64,000 bases of DNA from Pseudofabraea citricarpa (Eukaryota > Ascomycota > Leotiomycetes > Helotiales > Dermateaceae), in NCBI GenBank assembly GCA_029641185.1, contig JAPWGK010000003.1:1550001-1614000 (forward strand), given 5' to 3'. This document shows positions 14,269-26,300 of the stretch, in pieces; the stretch's first letter is position 1; every line of letters starts with the position of its first letter. The position numbers and the translations under genes are program-made. A model generated the notes under the pieces. The model did not search any database. It worked only from the letters and a program-made list of their open reading frames with translations, and was not told where the DNA came from.

Positions 14269-15648
14269 TGAAGGAGAGTTCTTTTTCCTCTGTTGTCAGT
14301 TGGAGTTCTGTTGTCATTGTTTTTCATAGGCCAAGGTTTGGAAATCTTCTAGTGTGGTATATGGTATGCTTAGATTTCAGCCACTACCCAGGTGAATAAT
14401 GGCTCAGCTGCTACTGCGGCGCCAAACCAAAACATGAGAATATGAAGTCTGGTACTGTGATTCGGAATTGGAAGGCTCGTGAAAATGTGATCTGCAATGA
14501 ATGAGGAATATCGGTATGTGACAGTGGTGATGTTTGGAAATCAGAGAGGAATTTGGGCTGAATGGAATGGTGTAGAGCGATGCCAAGATCTATCGCTAGA
14601 TTACCATAGGCAGGAATTACAGCTCTGGGTTGTCGGCTCATTGATAACGCAAATGCGAATCTGGTATGAAGAATGAACCTTAATCGAGGATACATATTGG
14701 AAGCTCAATTGGTGATTCAGAATAGTTATGCGAGAAGCATTTTAGCGGAAATCTTGCAGGATGAGAAGCCATGTTATGTTTAACGATAGAGAAGTGAGAA
14801 TTCACTGCGAACGCTACGAGAAGAGCTATTCTCATGTGACTCCCCAACTTCCGTTCAGTTCAGAATGCAAAAGCTAAGGAGGGAGGAAAAGAAAACGAGG
14901 TACCATCCCAAACTTTGCTCTCAGCGCGTTCTGCGTTACGCAAGTCGCGTACCAAGAGGTATTCTTCAGATCACTTCAGATTGACAAAATTGAATGTTGG
15001 CTTCCTGGTTTCTTGGTGAGAGAGAGGTTTTGGAACTGTCTGGATCACAGATCAGATCAGTTCAGATCACTGGAGCTAAACCTTGGAGTTTGCTGGTCTC
15101 AACGCTCGCGCGGGACAGGCGTTGCATTACAGCAGCTAAGGCTCTCAATTCCCAGACTTATGAGGTACCGAGAGGTGGCTAATTGTTAAGATGTTCTCAG
15201 GACCAGCCAAATCACAGAACCAAATTTTAGTTTTCCCAGATTCTGTGCTCGCTTCACAGTCCCGTGTAGAATTGGCAAGAGCTAAATGCTTAGCTTTCCA
15301 AACTTCATACTGTTTGAATGCAGGATCAGTCGGAATCTCAACAGCTAGGGGGGTTAGCTCTTTCCTGTGTACGAAAAAAGCTTCCTACGCGTTAGCTCAG
15401 ATCACGACGGACGAGTATAAACAGAACGTCTCACTGCTTCTTCCTCCCTTCCTCTCTCCGTACGCTCACACTCCAATCACTCTCGATACACATAAAACCT
15501 TCAAGCTTTTCACACTTCAACTTCGACTTCGACTCTTCAGTCTCTTCACTCTTCTCTCTTCACTTCTCTTTCAGAAACCCCTTCTCTTCTTCTCTCTTCT
15601 CTCTTCTCTTCTCTTTCGGAAAACCGCTTGTCTTCCGACCTCTTTTCA
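14269..15648. other. Intergenic and long pyrimidine-rich leader
   Basis: No gene is supported between the duplicated fragment and the next start codon. The last 230 bases look like a promoter and leader: TATAA at 15416-15420, then an almost unbroken C/T-rich run from about 15430 to 15640 with repeated TTCTCTTC words, typical of strongly expressed fungal genes. Confidence 0.5.
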
Positions 15649-17021
15649 ATGGATTCTGCCAAGGGAACCAACATCAAAGTTACCCAAGGCCAATCCGCCT
15701 ACTCAGGACCCTCCTTCGAGTACATCGAGGGCTTCTCAAGAACTGGAGTTGCACAGTTCAACAAAAGCAACTACGATAACGCCAGCATGAAGAACCCAGG
15801 TCCCATGAGGGGTTTCTTCAGCAATGGCAACTACCAGCAACCAGCTGGTAATCAAATGTTGGCTGGTGACGACACTCCAGCTGACAACAACCATGCACTT
15901 CGTAAGTACAATGGCGCTTCAGTTCTCAAGAAGAATTCATTCCTAACAACAGAATAGGTCATGGAAGTCAACACGCCGGTAGCTTTATGCTACTTGGTGG
16001 GCTGGAGCCAGCTGACGACGATATGCTGAGTGCTTATCGACCAGCTGGTAACGATGTATCAGTTGGTGGTGATGGAGCCGCTGGTAAGCATAACTTCCCT
16101 AATCACTCAAAGGCATTTACTGATCAAAAATCAGATGATTACTCGATAGCAATCGAGGATTATCGACTGTTCGATGTAGAGCTTGGTCAGGATGAACAAG
16201 CAAGCATTGACGGACAAGCACCCAGTAACTATAACCTCCCCCGTTCTCAGAAGGCATTTAATAACCAACATACAACAGGACCACAACGGGGCAGCAGTGA
16301 AGGACTGGGAGCATCCACCGAAACGAACCTTGCTAGCCAACCAGGCCCGGTTCAAAACAAGGCGGTACAAGCTCCAGTTGCTGCTCCCGTTCGGCAAGTC
16401 CAGAAAAGAAAGAGAATGGAGTCGAGAAGGGGTCAGATGGGACGCCCGAGATATGCACAGCCCTCACCATCACGCAATCAAGTGATGGGTAATGTGCAAG
16501 TCGAGGCCCGTCAACCAGCTCCTTTTCAGGACCAAGCCTGGCCTCAGCCTGAGGTCTATCAACAACCTCGCCCCGCTCCGTCTCCTCAGGCTGGACAATA
16601 CTACCAGCCTGCACCAGTCCCTCATCCAGGTCATTCTGATGGCCGACCTCAAACGTCCCTTCCTCCACCTCCTCCGCAGGCTGCACCTCACGCACCTGCA
16701 CAATCTCCACACGTCCAGCCTCAGCAAAGCCTGCGCCCGCCGTTGCCTGCACATTCCAACCCAGCAGGACCAGCTGTGCCTGCCCCTGCCGCCGCCCCTG
16801 CTCCGCAGCAAACTTTCTGGAGCGGGCAATGGGAGCCCGAAGACTGGGTGGATAGCAACGGAAGACACCTTTCGGACCGCCAGCCAGTGCAACCGCATTG
16901 GTTGCCGATGTCTGTACAACGTCGATTCGCTGCTGGCTTTGGCGTGTGTACGCGGACGATAGGGCAGATGGAGGCGCTGGCGGAGACGATGGAGAGGGAT
17001 CATTGGAATGGCCAAAATTAG
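15649..17021 (+). CDS. Pro/Gln-rich protein of unknown function
   Basis: The start ATG at 15649 follows the long C/T-rich leader. The first intron (15902-15957) is required to keep the frame. Two further GT-AG segments (16084-16134, 51 bases; 16225-16278, 54 bases) are multiples of three without stops, so the product is about 404 residues with them spliced and 439 with both retained. The N-terminal half contains repeated Ala-Gly-Asp/Asn phrases (QQPAGNQMLAGDD, YRPAGNDVSVGGD). The centre has a basic patch (VQKRKRMESRRGQMGRPR). The rest is Pro/Gln/Ala-rich low complexity, ending in a Trp-containing segment (TFWSGQWEPEDW). There is no signal peptide or membrane segment, and no known domain. The basic patch could be a nuclear signal, but no function should be assumed. 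Confidence 0.7.
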
Positions 17022-18887
17022 ATTGGCCTCCTATAAGGGTTCTTGGGGCTTGGGATGACGGGGATGGTGGTGCTTGGGGCAGCAACGGATGACAGACGAT
17101 TGGTGTTTGGTTGGTTTGGGAATTGGGTTTTTGGTCTTTGGTCTTTGGTCTTTGGTCTTTGGTCTTTGGTCTTTGGTCTTTGGTCTTTGGTCTTTGGTCT
17201 TTGGTTTTTGGCTTTGGTTTTTGGCTTTTGGCTTTTGGCTTTATTATACCCAGGGTTGTGGTTATTCGAGACTTGCTTTGTTACACGGTTGAGATATTGT
17301 ATACAATACAAACGTTCTCATGAATACTTTCTGATACTTCTAAAGTGCTTGATGTCCGTGTGACTTTGATGACTGAGTGCTTTCTACTCATATGGTTGTA
17401 ATGTTAAAACATCCTTTGGGATTTGAACGCTTTGTGAAACTCGTATGCTTTGAACAAAATGCTTTTTCAGCTATCTACTCACCTCAAACCTGCTTTTAGT
17501 GTTTCTGAATGATTCTAAAATACAAATCTCAAGCATCCTGTAAGATGAAAAAGTTAAATCCAATTTCATGAACACTCGTATAATACTTCATCGTCGCCAG
17601 ATTAATCGAGTTGCATGCCTTTTCTTTCACATCAATTACCCAACTCCTCATTACTTGCAAAGAGAAAGAAAAAGTTCAACAGCTTGGAAATTTTTTATCC
17701 ATAAATAGATAGCTAAAAATACCTACGTTTAAGTAAAACATCCACGGATTTGTCGATATGTTGTAGCTCTTTAAGCGACGAATTAAACGAGCTACTTGGT
17801 TCTATAAGCTCACAGCAGTCATTGGCTGGGCCAGCGTCATTATAGTACGTGCTCTCTCTCGCTTTTGGGCATAGCCAACAATTAAACTCTCCTCCTCCAA
17901 TCCCCAGTTTTTGGGATGATAGCTGCCGTGATAATTATGATGCCATAAAACTTTAACGCCTTGGCGCCCCGATACAAGCAAAATCTATGCATATATTAGA
18001 GGATATCGACTTTCACAACATGTTAAATATCAAGCAGCAGGTGAGGAACCACTCCAATTCCAATCTCTCAATATTTGGAGACTCCTGCATGAATATCGAT
18101 AGAGTCTTGTTTGATTTGTGAAACTTGGAATAAACCCGTCGACTTGGCGAGGCGCTCTTTGGACGGTAAGAGTCTGACCGAAGGAGCACCACCTCAGGAT
18201 TGTAATGCTGATGGATACCTCACCACCAGACGTTTTCGTTTTCAAGATGAGTTGGATTGTCTTAATAGTTTGGATAACAGTGATGGTACGATTGAGTTGG
18301 CAATTAGAAAGATAGGCCTCTTCCACCCAGCTAACTAATCGACCGGTTGTTAACCTTGGTGCTTGAATAACACCAGCATTGATCACGAGTCTGAATCCCA
18401 CCGTACTTTTGAACGCGTTGATTTCATCAAGTTCCTCGTGGGATTAATCGACTGATATGAGTTACTTAGTTACAGGTGTCAATTGAATCATGAATTTAGA
18501 GACTTGATATTTTACCACACAAGATTTCAGGGTATGTCCCAACTGTAGATTGGTTGAGATTGGACGGATGTTTGACTGACACACTAGGAGCATACCGAAG
18601 AAATCAAATCTGCTATTTATTGATGTTATGATCAAATTAAACAAGTAATTTTACAAGTTGAAAAGAACCAGATGGACGAATTTTAGTCATATTCTTGGGA
18701 ACTTCAAGCTATGTTAATATTTCAAATCCTCATATGCAACTTTAATTTTCCTGCCATCGAGAAAATGTAAAGACGCCCTTTCAATATCTTCGCCGAGAGG
18801 CAGACCCCGAATCTCAGCTGAACAGATAACAAGAATCCTTGTCAACATTTTATCCAAGTGCGAAAACCTCTCCTCCTTTTTAACCAC
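17022..18887. other. Intergenic, no supported gene
   Basis: The 3' flank of the Pro/Gln-rich gene with its minisatellite, then about 1.6 kb of AT-rich DNA. Overlapping short frames on both strands at 18030-18401 have no recognisable family. A 44-codon frame at 18848-18714 (minus) is noted under findings. Confidence 0.45.
17129..17243. repeat. Heptanucleotide minisatellite (TTTGGTC)n
   Basis: About eleven nearly perfect tandem copies of TTTGGTC from 17129 to about 17205, followed by degenerate TTTTGGC/TTTGGT units to about 17243. It begins about 105 bases past the stop codon of the Pro/Gln-rich gene and so probably lies in its 3' UTR. Confidence 0.9.
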
Positions 18888-19610
18888 TTACACATACTGC
18901 CAAGCACCAAAATCATCATTCTCGCGAGTATGTTGTATCAGACCCTCAAGAGCCGTACAGTCAGTGCGATTAAAAGCCGGGGTGCGAGCATAGACTTGAA
19001 AACTATCTGTGGTGGTGTTATCTGAGGGGGAGATATATGGACAAGCGAGAACACCCTCTATTCATCAAAATGTCAGCTGGTATCCCATTACGTGGCACGT
19101 TGCTTTGAAGGGGGATTGAGGGGATTGGTACATACCGACAGTAGCATAAGGAGCTTGGAAAGTAGTCAAGTTGTAAGGCGCCTCGCAATCCTCAATGAGG
19201 ATATCCTTCCACCCGCCGATGTAAGAACCAACAGGGATGTATGCGGAATGGGCTTGAGTGAAGCCGAATTTCCCTTCTGGTGTGACGTATGTTTGTTGGC
19301 CACCTGGGACTACGACCTTTTACACAACCCGGATCAGATAATTGAAATTCAAGATATGCTTTGAGATAATGCTCACCCACATGGCACCCATGCCTGCTAA
19401 TACTGTGCCAGTGACATTCGGACAGTAGGGCTCGACAACCGAGGGGCAGTATGTGCTGGGACTCCCGCCGAGAAAGAATGATTGGCCTGCAGCGTTGACG
19501 ACTTGGTTGTCGAAAGGGCTTCCCCGTAGAGAGGTGGAGAGGGTGATTACTGCGGAGGCGAGTTTGAAGAGAGCTAGCGAATTAACAAGGATAATGGTTT
19601 TGAGCGCCAT
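18888..19610 (-). CDS. PhiA-like secreted cell-wall protein
   Basis: A small secreted wall-associated glycoprotein of the Aspergillus PhiA/IgE-binding family, linked in Aspergillus to phialide and spore-wall development. Exons 19610-19377, 19316-19136 and 19057-18888 give 194 residues. It starts with a signal peptide (MALKTIILVNSLALFKLASA). The family core follows: SPFDNQVVNAAGQSFFLGG, a CPSVVEPYCPNVTGT Cys pair, VVVPGGQQTYVTPEGKFGF, TQAHSAYIPVGS, and the final AFNRTDC...AWQYV. Four N-glycosylation sequons are present. Around the stop a further GTAAGT donor exists, but splicing there to the nearest good acceptor also ends the protein after the same Val. Confidence 0.85.
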
Positions 19611-20163
19611 GTTGCGAAGTGTGCAGGAAAGAGATATATTATTTTAAGTTTTGAGATTTAGAGATTGTGTTGTGTAATAGGCACTTGAACGAACGGAAGG
19701 AAGGCTTGACTTATACCGCCTCACCACTTCACTTACAAGGCGAGGACACTTTTCTCCTTCGTCACTTCAGAGACATAAATGCGTCATACGAGCCAGACGT
19801 CCGTCTCAAGAATATTGGTAAGATGTTACCTCGAGTATGCCGTCAATTTTCTCGTATTCCTGTGCGGATGATGTCTGCAGGGGCGCGAGATAAATTGCGG
19901 CCGCTTGACTGCTTGCGTTGTAGATCTCCAATAGCAATCCGGGGAACTTAACATGATTGGTTTTGTGGCGAAGTGGTCGCGGGACGAATGATGATCGACG
20001 TCCTGGTTCAACGTAAAGAGTTGGGTAATTATAGAAACAAGGCAACCATATATTAATTAGTCCCTTCTCAACATTAGCATTGCATTTCGTACCATATGAT
20101 GATTTGAGTTCTGATTGAAAAAAGGACCGAGAGTAACGTGTGATCTGATTTTCATTAAAGGTT
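19611..20163. other. Spacer: promoter of the PhiA-like gene
   Basis: 553 bases between the PhiA-like start codon and the 3' end of the WW/FF gene, both on the minus strand. No extra gene is seen. Confidence 0.45.
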
Positions 20164-21967
20164 TCATGTAGACTTGGGAGTAGTATCTGGCTGATCAACG
20201 TCCATCAAATGGTCTTTAAGTCCTTTCTTAGTGATATTCATAGCCCGTGCAATTTCTGCCTCTTCTTCACGAAGTCGGCCTTTGCCAAATTCCAAATTCT
20301 TTTTTTGTCTTCTTTTTTCCTCTGCGACGTGCTTCTCGCGATCTGCAAGGGCTTTCTGCCTTCGTTCGCGTTCTTTGCGTTCTTTGGTGGCTTCCTCGCT
20401 CTCTTCTTGCTCGGTCGAATCTGGCGGTGGTGGTAGTGTACTGATGACTCCTTCTACTAGCGGATCTCGGATGGAGGGATCTAATGAGATGTATCGAACG
20501 TCGGCAAGTACAGCAGGTGGAAGATGTGAAGGTAGTGTTGTATTATTGAGTAGTGACGGGGATTGTTCTTTCAGTAACTTGGAAAGGTCCGACTTCAAGG
20601 TTGACTGTGGAAGCTTCAATCGATTGATATGTTCGCGATAGAACTTTTCCCGGTCCTTGTCACCCATAGCTGCATCTCGCATTTCAACTTCTTTTTTGTA
20701 CTTTCGTTTAAACTCTGGCCAGTAAAGTTTGGGAGTTGCATGTTTTTGGAGGAAAGCCAGGTAGGGTATTCTTGGATCCTTCTTCTCTTCTTTCGCTCTT
20801 AGCTCGTGAAGTTGCTTGATCTTTTCCTTGCTCCAGTCTTCCCAAACTTCCTTCCTTGCCTTCATGGTAGTGAGGGCTGTATATCTTGTATCGTCGAAAA
20901 CCTTCCCGTCCTCGATGAGCTTGTCCCATGGACTATAAGGATTGACGCCAAAATCGTTGAGCAAGTCCCTAAACAGGGCTATTGAATCTTCCACAGACAA
21001 CTCAATGCCTTCAACACCCTCTTCCCAATTTTCCATATTTCCATCATCGTATTCTCCTGCATCAAGACCATAATCTTGGCCCATTTGAGCAAGCTGAAAC
21101 GCAATATCGTCCTCATTGAATTCTACCGGTTCCTCGGGCTGCTCATCGTCTGTCCTTTGGCGTTTCGATGGATTTTCCTCATCCTCGTCATCTGTGACTT
21201 CGACCTCTTCGTACTCGGAACTATCTTCCTCCTCAGCTTGAGTCTCCGCTGGTTGCGCCACAGCAACGGGCATGCTGGCGGCGCCAGGTGCAATTTCAGT
21301 TTCCTTTTCAATATTCAAAGCATCTGCCTTTTCCTTGATGCGCAACTGGTCAAGGGCCAAGATTCCATCCTTCAGCTTATCTGGGATTCGCCAATAACTC
21401 TGGTTCTTTTCGGTGTTGAATACAAACCTCCTGCCCAACTTCGTGTGTACCAGTACCCACGATTCATGGCCGGGGATGGGATGTCGTGTCTTTGGTTTGT
21501 CTGTTGGTTGCGGTCTGCCCTCTCGCGATTGATGTCCTCCTCTGCCACCTCTGTGTCCTTGAAACCCCCCTCTTCCGCCCTGATAGTTGCCTTGTGCCGA
21601 GAAGTTATCGAAAGCTGGTCCAGCACTTGGTATTGAACTTCCGATAGCTTGATACTGCAAGAAACTTTGAGACGGGTCTCCAACGGTTGGTGGGTTTTGT
21701 GGCAGCGGAGAAGGCTGAGCAGCCGCTGGCTCTACTGGTCGTGTGTATGTCGATTGTTTGGTTTCGGTATGATAGTAGTAGGAATGACCTGGGTATTTAG
21801 CATGTTAGTCTGGATACGCAAAATTTCTGCACTGAGTCCTGCAATCTACCATATGACGTTCATGCGAGGCTACAGAAAAGATTGTACTGACCTGTTGGAG
21901 CTTTATGTTCAGTCCATCCTGCTGGTAATGGTGGAGGCCCCACTGGGCGATGTGTTGACTTCAACAT
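20164..21967 (-). CDS. WW/FF-domain protein, TCERG1/Dre4-like
   Basis: A nuclear factor linking transcription elongation and pre-mRNA splicing. Exons 21967-21892 and 21788-20164 give 566 residues. The first WW domain spans the splice: LPAGWTEHKAPTG joined to HSYYYHTETKQSTYTRP. A Gly/Arg-rich linker leads to a second WW domain (SWVLVHTKLGRRFVFN...YWRIP). An acidic stretch follows with a basic nuclear signal (PSKRQR). Then come FF repeats: SIALFRDLLNDFGVNPYSPWDKL...MKARKEVWEDW, a second around AFLQKHATPKLYWPEFKRKYKKE, and a third, weaker one near DLSKLLKEQ. The C terminus is highly charged. The domain order matches fungal Dre4/TCERG1 rather than Prp40. The start was placed at the ATG that opens the first WW exon; an additional upstream exon cannot be excluded. 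It shares its promoter with PRE9. Confidence 0.85.
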
Positions 21968-22290
21968 GTTTCGCGCATAATCTCCAGCTGTGTGATCGCA
22001 AGAGCTATTGTTCTGGCTCTCTGAAAGCTGAGCTGTTTTCTCAATGGGGAAATTTTGAAGCCCTGCAATGCAGCCCTGGTCGCATTATCGCGATACAGGC
22101 TTTCATGCCTCAGGCATCAAACGCTAGCCACGCGTGGAAGCGTGCCTGGAGCTCATGAGCTCCTACATCAACGTCAACGGCAGCTCCTCCACAAAACACC
22201 CCCGAATCCCCAATTTACGAAGTCTTACACCTTGGGATTTCTTTGGCAATACCTACGCAGATCAAGAGGAGACTCTAACACCCATCCATC
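21968..22290. promoter_or_regulatory. Divergent promoter, WW/FF gene / PRE9
   Basis: 323 bases between divergent start codons of two nuclear housekeeping genes. An inverted pair (GCCACGCGTGG) lies at about 22126. I do not see a proteasome-type PACE element. Confidence 0.4.
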
Positions 22291-23206
22291 ATGTCCAGAA
22301 GATACGATTCCCGGGTAAGCTTTAGCCTCGTCGTTTCCATGCTTGCTCCAGCTAACCACATACACAGACGACCATCTTCTCCCCCGAGGGACGTCTTTAC
22401 CAAGTCGAATATGCTCTCGAGGCCATCTCCCACGCTGGTACAGCGTTAGGTATATTGGCCAAGGATGGAATTGTGTTGGCAGCAGAGAGAAAGGTCACAA
22501 GCAAGCTGCTGGAGCAGGACACATCAGCAGAGAAGCTGTACATCTTGAACGAGTAGGTGATATTCTGCGGATTCTCGGACTATGCAAGATACTGACTAGA
22601 CCCAGCAACATGATTTGTGCTGTTGCAGGAATGACCGCCGATGCCAACATCCTGATCAATTACGCTCGTCAAGCTGCTCAGAAATACCTCCTTACCTACA
22701 ATGAAGATATCCCTTGCGAACAGCTCGTTCGGAGATTATGTGACTTAAAGCAGGGCTACACGCAGCATGGTGGTCTCCGCCCATTCGGTGTATCTTTCAT
22801 CTATGCCGGCTACGACCCTCAAAGACAGTTCCAACTCTACCAGAGCAATCCCAGCGGTAACTATGGTGGATGGAAGGCGACCAGTGTTGGCGCGAACAAT
22901 GCCAGCGCGCAGAGTTTGTTGAAGCAGGACTACAAGGAAGATTGCGATCTGAAGGAGGCTTGTGGTATGGCCGTCAAGGTTCTAAGCAAGACCATGGACT
23001 CCACCAAGTTAAGCAGCGAGAAGAGTATGCTAGAATCACCCATTACCATATCATCACGCTAATATTCTATAGTTGAGTTTGCTACTGTTGGAAAGACAAA
23101 GGACGGCAGAATCTACCATCACTTGTGGGGTGCCGACGAGATCACGACATTATTGAAGGAGCACGACCTGGCAAAGGATGAGGCGGCAGATACGATAGTC
23201 AGCTAG
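22291..23206 (+). CDS. PRE9: 20S proteasome subunit alpha type-4 (alpha3)
   Basis: A non-catalytic ring subunit of the 20S proteasome that gates substrate entry. Exons 22291-22314, 22368-22552, 22606-23024 and 23073-23206 give 253 residues. The start [27 protein letters not shown] is the proteasome alpha-subunit signature, and SRRYDSRT is specific for alpha3/PSMA4. The core runs on with [31 protein letters not shown] and [16 protein letters not shown]. The N-terminal catalytic Thr of beta subunits is absent, as expected. For exon 3 the second of two AG acceptors (22604-22605) was chosen because it yields the conserved [14 protein letters not shown]. Confidence 0.95.
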
Positions 23207-23321
23207 ATTTCAATTGTTCTATGAAATGCCGGCAAACGGCTATGTAACAAAAGGAAATGATAAATATTGCTCATATATAGACTCAAGTGAGTTTGCCCGC
23301 TTGCAGTCAGAAAGTCATGTC

Positions 23322-26300
23322 TTATGCTGTATTGGTGACCCCCCAAGATGGTACATCCAGACCCTGATTATTGAAAATTCCTTCGAGCTGGTCAATATGC
23401 TGCTTCCTCGCTGATTCTGCTTCTTTGTCGGGTTGGTCTCTCTTGGACGGCTTCCAGCGTTTATAACCAATTCCGCTCTGTCTCAAGATTTGCTCGAGGT
23501 ATCGAATTCTTTTATCTTGTCTGACAATTTGAATCGGTTGATTCGTAGCCACCCTGGCTGGACCCGGGGAACCTCCCTGGGGCTTTGGGGTATTTGCATT
23601 TTGCTTAAATGCGGTTCTTTCAAACAGTGGGTTCACTGCTTGCCCATTTCGACCTTGCTTCAATCGAGGCTCTTTGTTTTCTCGTTGTCCCTGTCCGAAT
23701 CCGCCTCTTTCAGATTGCGGCTGATAGGTTGCTCCTCTTCCACCTCTACTATCCCCTCTACTATCCCCTCTACCTCTTCGAACATCCCCTCTACCTCCTC
23801 GAACATCCCCTCTGCCTCGAAAATCCCCCCTGCCCCCTCTAATATCCCCTCTCCCTCCTCTGCTATCCCCTCTCCCTCCTCTACTATCACCTCTACCTCC
23901 TCTGCCATCCGCTCTACCTTGACTGCGTCCTCGAGAGGTGCTAGGACTCTGTGCTTTCATATCAGCCAATTCAAGTTCATCACCAATTGGGGTGTTTCTT
24001 TTCATTGCTTCTCTTACCATTCCAAAGTTCTGGTTATGATTCTGGTTTCCATCATTATTGTCTAAATCATAGTCCATCCCCACGTTTGTTTCGTACTGTC
24101 CCAAATCTCCAACCGCATCATCAACTGACCCTTGTGTATCTGACTCTACCCGCTGCCTCTGTTGTCCAGATGTTGTTCCCGGCGCCGCATGTGTGTTCTG
24201 CGCTCCCCAAGCCGATTCCGGGTTCCATGGAGCTGGCCATGCAGTTGCTGCTTGGTGTCCAGTTGCAGCCAAGCTTACCGCGTGATATGGTGCTGTTGTG
24301 TTCCAGGCTTTGGTATGTAATGAATATGGCGACACCGCCATTTCAACGGCTGGTGAGCTCGTGACGGGAACTGGGGTGAATGGAGTGTTTGGAGCCATTG
24401 AGATCGGATTAGAGGAGGGTGTCGTTCCAGCGGCTTGTAAAGTTGTAGCCATCACCGCGCTGAACGGAGTCCTCGGTGCTGAGTCCAGGGTCGATGGATT
24501 CCACCAAGCCCTCTCACCTCCTGTTTCTGTTTGTGCTGGCTTCGGAACCTCTGTCTGGGATGGAGCGGTTGCGACAGATACGTCTCCAATATTCAGTCCA
24601 GCTGCATAGGCGGTAAGTTGCTGATCGAGCCTGTCCCTGTTGATGGTGCAATCCGCAAACTGGGCCTCCAGTCGTCGTATCTTTTCATCCTTGGTCATAA
24701 ACAACGATCCAGCTCCGCTCCGCAAATGATTGTATTCATTTTCCACATGGTTGTATGTCCCTTCCAAAGCATTGTATTTCTTTACCAACATTTTACATTT
24801 CTCTTCCAAAATCATACATTTCTCTTGTAGTTCAGCTCGTTCATTTCGGTCGACATCTGCTGGCCCAGCCTGGATTCCAAGTTGATTTGCGACCCCAAGC
24901 ACTAGGACGTCTTCGATTTGGCCAATGGATTGTCGAACTGTGAGCGTGGGTACAGTGATGTTGGTTCTCCTTGAAAGGTTTTGAATCAGGCCATCCCACG
25001 CTTTAGTGACTTCAGCTAACTCATCATTTTCTAAGTTTCGGAACTGTGTCCAGTTGGCTTTTTCGAGTTTAAAGTCTTCTTCCCGGAGATTGAGGTCCTT
25101 CTCTCTCTGGTCCAGCGTTGCATTGGCTTGGGGAATTTGCTTGGCTCGAGCCGCGTCCTGGTGCAGTGTGTCGATTTCCGTCTGGAGAATGCCAATACGC
25201 GAGCCGAGATCTGCATTCTGCTGAATCAAAATGGAGAATTTAGAATCTGGTACAGGGAGATTTTGGTCTCCAGCTTTCTCGCGGGCCGTGAATATTTGTT
25301 CGTAGTAATCCTTCTTGGTCTGGAGGGCCTGGATCTGTTTGAGATATTCGGTGCTATCCTTCTCTAGTCTGTGACGGAGTGTCAGAATCGCGCCTTGAAG
25401 AACTCCAGGAGACTCTGAGTAATCAGAGAGAAAGTTTGGCGACTTTTCCGCTAGAATATGCACCAGACGGCTTACTTCTGCTGCAATCTCCTCGGCGGTT
25501 GTTGGCTGCTGTCTTGTAGCCTGGACGACGACTTCTCTCGGCTGCTCATCTCTCTGGGCAATGGCTTGAATAAGCTGTTGTGCGAGGGATCCATTATGTC
25601 TCGTCAGTGAAGTTATCCTGGCCTCGAGTCTCTGTCTCTCGCTGTTCAGGTCGTCAGCCGTCACACCAGAATAGCCCGTTCTCAGCCTTCGGCATTTTTC
25701 CTCGCATGCTGTCCACTGCTGGCGGAAGTCTTCACGCTCAGCGTGCGCTGCATCTCTCTCCCGACGGTGGCGTTCAGCGTTGGCCTCAGCCTGCTGAAGC
25801 CGCTGAGAAAGCCATTGCGGATCGGTAGTGGCCTCCGTCGGCGGCTGCTCTAGGACAGTCGCGTCAGAGAAGTGGAATCTCAAGCAATTGGCTCGGTGTG
25901 TGGCTAGATTGTCTCTTTCCGCTCCCAGTTCTCGTATCAGCCTCTGGATCCGTGTCTCCTCTCTTCTCTCAAACCATCTCGTCACCGAAGTTAGGACGGA
26001 AGTGTCGGCCCTGGGTGGTGGTGGTGATGGTGGTGGTTGTGGGTGTCCTGGAGCCGTTGTTGGTGCAACTTGGTTTTCTGATCGTGTAAAGATGGAATGG
26101 TTTCTGGGATCGTCCCAGACCCACCAGAATTCCGAGGGATATCTCCACCATTCAAGAAGCATGGTCTTGAAAAGACTGAACCACCAGAACCGGCCATGAG
26201 AGGCACCAATGAAGAGATTGAAGAAGGCAGCCGCAGCTCCTATTACAACAGCCAACACCCGCCACAGGGTATTTAACACGATTTCAACTCTCTCTGTGGG

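Noticed and set aside
14404..14695. Minus-strand frames between the duplicated tail and the Pro/Gln-rich gene
   Set aside because: Short, overlapping and without any family or splice support.
18030..18401. Overlapping frames on both strands in the AT-rich spacer
   Set aside because: No recognisable family, no introns that extend them, and each is the shadow of the other.
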